8,421 nt of DNA from Gammaproteobacteria bacterium (GTDB taxonomy: Bacteria > Pseudomonadota > Gammaproteobacteria > GCA-001735895). The translations under genes and the position numbers were made by a program. The stretch lies in assembly GCA_024763185.1 (NCBI GenBank), contig JANTFY010000093.1, positions 1 through 8,421 on the forward strand, read 5' to 3'. Each line of letters starts with the position of its first letter. Position 1 is the first letter of the stretch. A model generated the notes under the pieces. It saw nothing but the letters and a program-made list of their open reading frames with translations. It did not search any database and was not told the DNA's origin. This document shows positions 7,027 through 8,421 of this stretch, piece after piece.

Positions 7027-7055
7027 CTTGCAACATATAAATGCAATCGATATCG
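7027..7055 (+). promoter_or_regulatory. Candidate sigma70 promoter of the riboswitch-receptor transcript
   Basis: TTGCAA (7027-7032) and TATCGT (7050-7055) are separated by exactly 17 nt. Each matches the sigma70 consensus at 4 of 6 positions. Transcription would start near 7062, just 5' of the first strand of riboswitch helix P1 (7066), which is where it should start. An alternative -10, TATAAA at 7035-7040, lacks a matching -35. Confidence 0.4.
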
Positions 7056-7061
7056 TTGCGC

Positions 7062-7247
7062 ACCTACAGGTGTCCATGACAATGGATTAAACGGGAAGCC
7101 GGTGCGTGACAAACAAATCCGGCGCTGCCCCCGCAACGGTAGACAGGTAAAACTTCAGCAATAACCACTGGGTAAAACCGGGAAGGTGCTGAAGAAGAAT
7201 GAGGGTTTCCAATCACATTCAACCTGTAAGCCCGGAGACCGGCCTGA
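7062..7247 (+). promoter_or_regulatory. Cobalamin (AdoCbl) riboswitch
   Basis: All core elements of the cobalamin riboswitch (Rfam family RF00174) are present in order. They are: TAAACGGGAA (7087-7096); the hairpin GCCGG/CCGGC (7097-7101 with 7118-7122, 16-nt loop); CCCCGCAACGGTA (7128-7140); CCACTGG (7164-7170); GGGAAGG (7179-7185); and the B12 box AGCCCGGAGACCGGCCT (7229-7245). Helix P1 closes the domain through CAGG (7066-7069) with CCTG (7243-7246). A perfect 8-bp stem, CTTCAGCA (7152-7159) with TGCTGAAG (7186-7193), frames the CCACTGG and GGGAAGG elements. The domain is compact but complete. It lies 68 nt upstream of a TonB-dependent receptor start, so cobalamin binding is expected to reduce receptor expression. 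The 5' boundary is approximate. Confidence 0.95.
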
Positions 7248-7309
7248 AACTTTATGGCTTGATTATCAAGCGCTCCTTTTATTTTTCAGGCACGGGTGGT
7301 GCCAGAGGA
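7242..7309 (+). promoter_or_regulatory. Candidate riboswitch expression platform
   Basis: GCCTGAAA (7242-7249), which contains the 3' strand of P1, can pair perfectly over 8 bp with TTTCAGGC (7284-7291). The second strand overlaps another hairpin, GGCAC/GTGCC (7289-7293 with 7299-7303), directly before the Shine-Dalgarno. TCCTTT (7274-7279) can pair with the Shine-Dalgarno AGAGGA (7304-7309) with one G-U pair. A small hairpin GCTTGA/TCAAGC (7257-7271) precedes the T-rich stretch 7277-7286, so premature termination is also possible. Seen: the complementarities. Inferred: the switching scheme. Confidence 0.5.
7304..7309 (+). promoter_or_regulatory. Ribosome binding site of the TonB-dependent receptor
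   Basis: AGAGGA lies 5 nt before the ATG at 7315 and is the clearest Shine-Dalgarno sequence in the window. It fixes the start codon and is the natural target of translational control by the riboswitch upstream. Confidence 0.75.
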
Positions 7310-7314
7310 CTCCT

Positions 7315-8421
7315 ATGTATATTTTAAAAGGGCAGACTCTTACTGCAGTCTTGCTCACCAGTTTAATAACTCTTTCCAGTGCATCTTCTCACTCGAATAG
7401 CACTACCCCGGTCATTGTGGTTACCCCTTCATCGGTTGACGAAACACGCGAACAGTCGAGCATACCACTGACAGTCATAGATGCGCAGGCGATAAAAAAC
7501 GCCAATGTCAAAAACGTTGCCGAGTTACTGCGTGGTCAGGCCGGGCTCCATGTGAGCGACCTGTTTGGCGATGGCAGTCAAAGCACTGTCGATATCAGGG
7601 GGTTCGGCCCTGCGGCCGTGAGTAATACCCTGATTCTGGTCGATGGTCGACGATTGAACAATTCTGCCGATACAGCGGCTCCTGACCTGAGCACCATTGC
7701 TATTGATGATATTGAACAAATTGAAATCCTGCAGGGCAGTGCCGGTGTTTTGTATGGCAACCAGGCCGTGGGCGGCGTCATCAATATCATACGCAAGAAA
7801 ATCACGCGGGATGAAACGACTGTAGAGCTGGGTTTGGGCAGTTTTAATTCCAGCCGGCTGAACGCATCGCTAAAAAGACTGATTGGACAAACCCGCCTGT
7901 CGATCAATGCATCCGCTTTAAACAGCGATAATTATCGTGATCATAATGAAGCCGATAAAAACCATCTGGCCATCAGGGCAGTGCGTCAACATGCCGGGTT
8001 TTCAGGGTATGTAGAGTTTCAAACCACGGATGATAATATCCACACACCGGGGGCCTTACTGGAGCCAGAGCTCAACAGCAGCAGAACCCAGTCTCTCGAC
8101 ATCTATCAGGACGATTATTTTGATACGCAAACGGATGTTTTTCGTACCGGGCTGGATGTTTATCTGGATGCCACAAAAAAAATAAACGTGGATTTATCAA
8201 GGCGAAAGACCGATCGTGAATTCATACAATCATTTCGCAGCCTGGCTGGCAGTCTCTCCACCCAGGATAGGGAAACAGATATCCTTACGGCCAAATTCGT
8301 ATATACCCCTGATCACGGATCGCAATTGAAATCCCTGGTCAGTGGCGTAACCGTGGAGCAGATAGACTACGACCTGACAAGTGCCCTGGGGCCGCAGAAG
8401 GCTGATCAATCGATCGAGGAT
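7315..8421 (+). CDS. btuB: TonB-dependent receptor, BtuB-type cobalamin/corrinoid transporter (3' end outside window)
   Basis: The frame stays open for 369 codons to the window end. Residues 1 to about 25 form a signal peptide (hydrophobic 8-20, then SSASS). A TonB-box-like VIVVT follows at 33-37. The plug domain (about 46-162) shows the usual landmarks: ELLRGQAGLHV (70-80), VDIRGFG (92-98), ILVDGRRLN (107-115), IEQIEILQGSAGVLYGNQA (133-151) and GGVINIIRKK (153-162). From about 166 alternating polar and hydrophobic strands begin the outer-membrane barrel. Full-length BtuB-like receptors have about 600-700 residues, so roughly half is visible. The receptor would carry its ligand into the periplasm using energy from TonB-ExbBD. 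The substrate is inferred from the cobalamin riboswitch immediately upstream, not from the protein, and a related corrinoid or cobalt complex is possible. Shine-Dalgarno AGAGGA at 7304 supports the ATG. Confidence 0.88.
   Translation, partial: MYILKGQTLTAVLLTSLITLSSASSHSNSTTPVIVVTPSSVDETREQSSIPLTVIDAQAIKNANVKNVAELLRGQAGLHVSDLFGDGSQSTVDIRGFGPAAVSNTLILVDGRRLNNSADTAAPDLSTIAIDDIEQIEILQGSAGVLYGNQAVGGVINIIRKKITRDETTVELGLGSFNSSRLNASLKRLIGQTRLSINASALNSDNYRDHNEADKNHLAIRAVRQHAGFSGYVEFQTTDDNIHTPGALLEPELNSSRTQSLDIYQDDYFDTQTDVFRTGLDVYLDATKKINVDLSRRKTDREFIQSFRSLAGSLSTQDRETDILTAKFVYTPDHGSQLKSLVSGVTVEQIDYDLTSALGPQKADQSIED

Noticed and set aside
7525..7907. Minus-strand frames of 64 and 109 codons
   Set aside because: They are antisense to the plug domain of the TonB-dependent receptor, which has a signal peptide, ribosome site and canonical plug motifs on the plus strand.

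Overview
The window looks like chromosomal DNA of a Gram-negative bacterium, most likely a gammaproteobacterium. The evidence is a lipoprotein multiheme cytochrome, a PlsB-type acyltransferase, a TonB-dependent outer-membrane receptor under a cobalamin riboswitch, and moderate GC content. The genus cannot be named from the sequence. There are no tRNA or rRNA genes, insertion sequences, CRISPR arrays or integrase genes. All six coding regions read without frameshift, and the outer two run off the window edges.

Layout. From 1 to 2892 (minus strand, 3' end missing) lies a large predicted lipoprotein. It has three 98-residue cadherin/VCBS-like repeats in exact register, then a Calx-beta domain, a c-type cytochrome region with five heme motifs (the first an unusual CX3CH), and a conserved non-heme C-terminal domain. 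An AT-rich, apparently non-coding gap (2893-3251) separates it from a two-gene minus-strand unit. That unit is a PlsB-like acyltransferase (3929-5359) followed 5 nt later by a cytoplasmic alpha/beta hydrolase of the lipase/esterase type (3252-3923). A short divergent intergenic region then leads to a stand-alone class I glutamine amidotransferase (5453-6157, plus). This gene converges on, and overlaps by 7 bp, a TauE/SafE-family membrane permease (6151-6933, minus).

From 6934 to 7314 there is a divergent regulatory region with a candidate promoter for the permease, a candidate promoter for the receptor, and a complete cobalamin (AdoCbl) riboswitch with a candidate expression platform. The riboswitch leads directly into a TonB-dependent receptor (7315 to the window end), so the receptor is probably a BtuB-type cobalamin or corrinoid transporter.

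The genes do not form one pathway. The supportable units are: (i) an exported electron-transfer protein with adhesion-like repeats; (ii) a phospholipid/acyl-ester pair; (iii) an amidotransferase and a permease placed tail to tail; (iv) a B12-controlled uptake gene. The most unusual element is the multidomain cytochrome. The best-supported regulatory element is the riboswitch.
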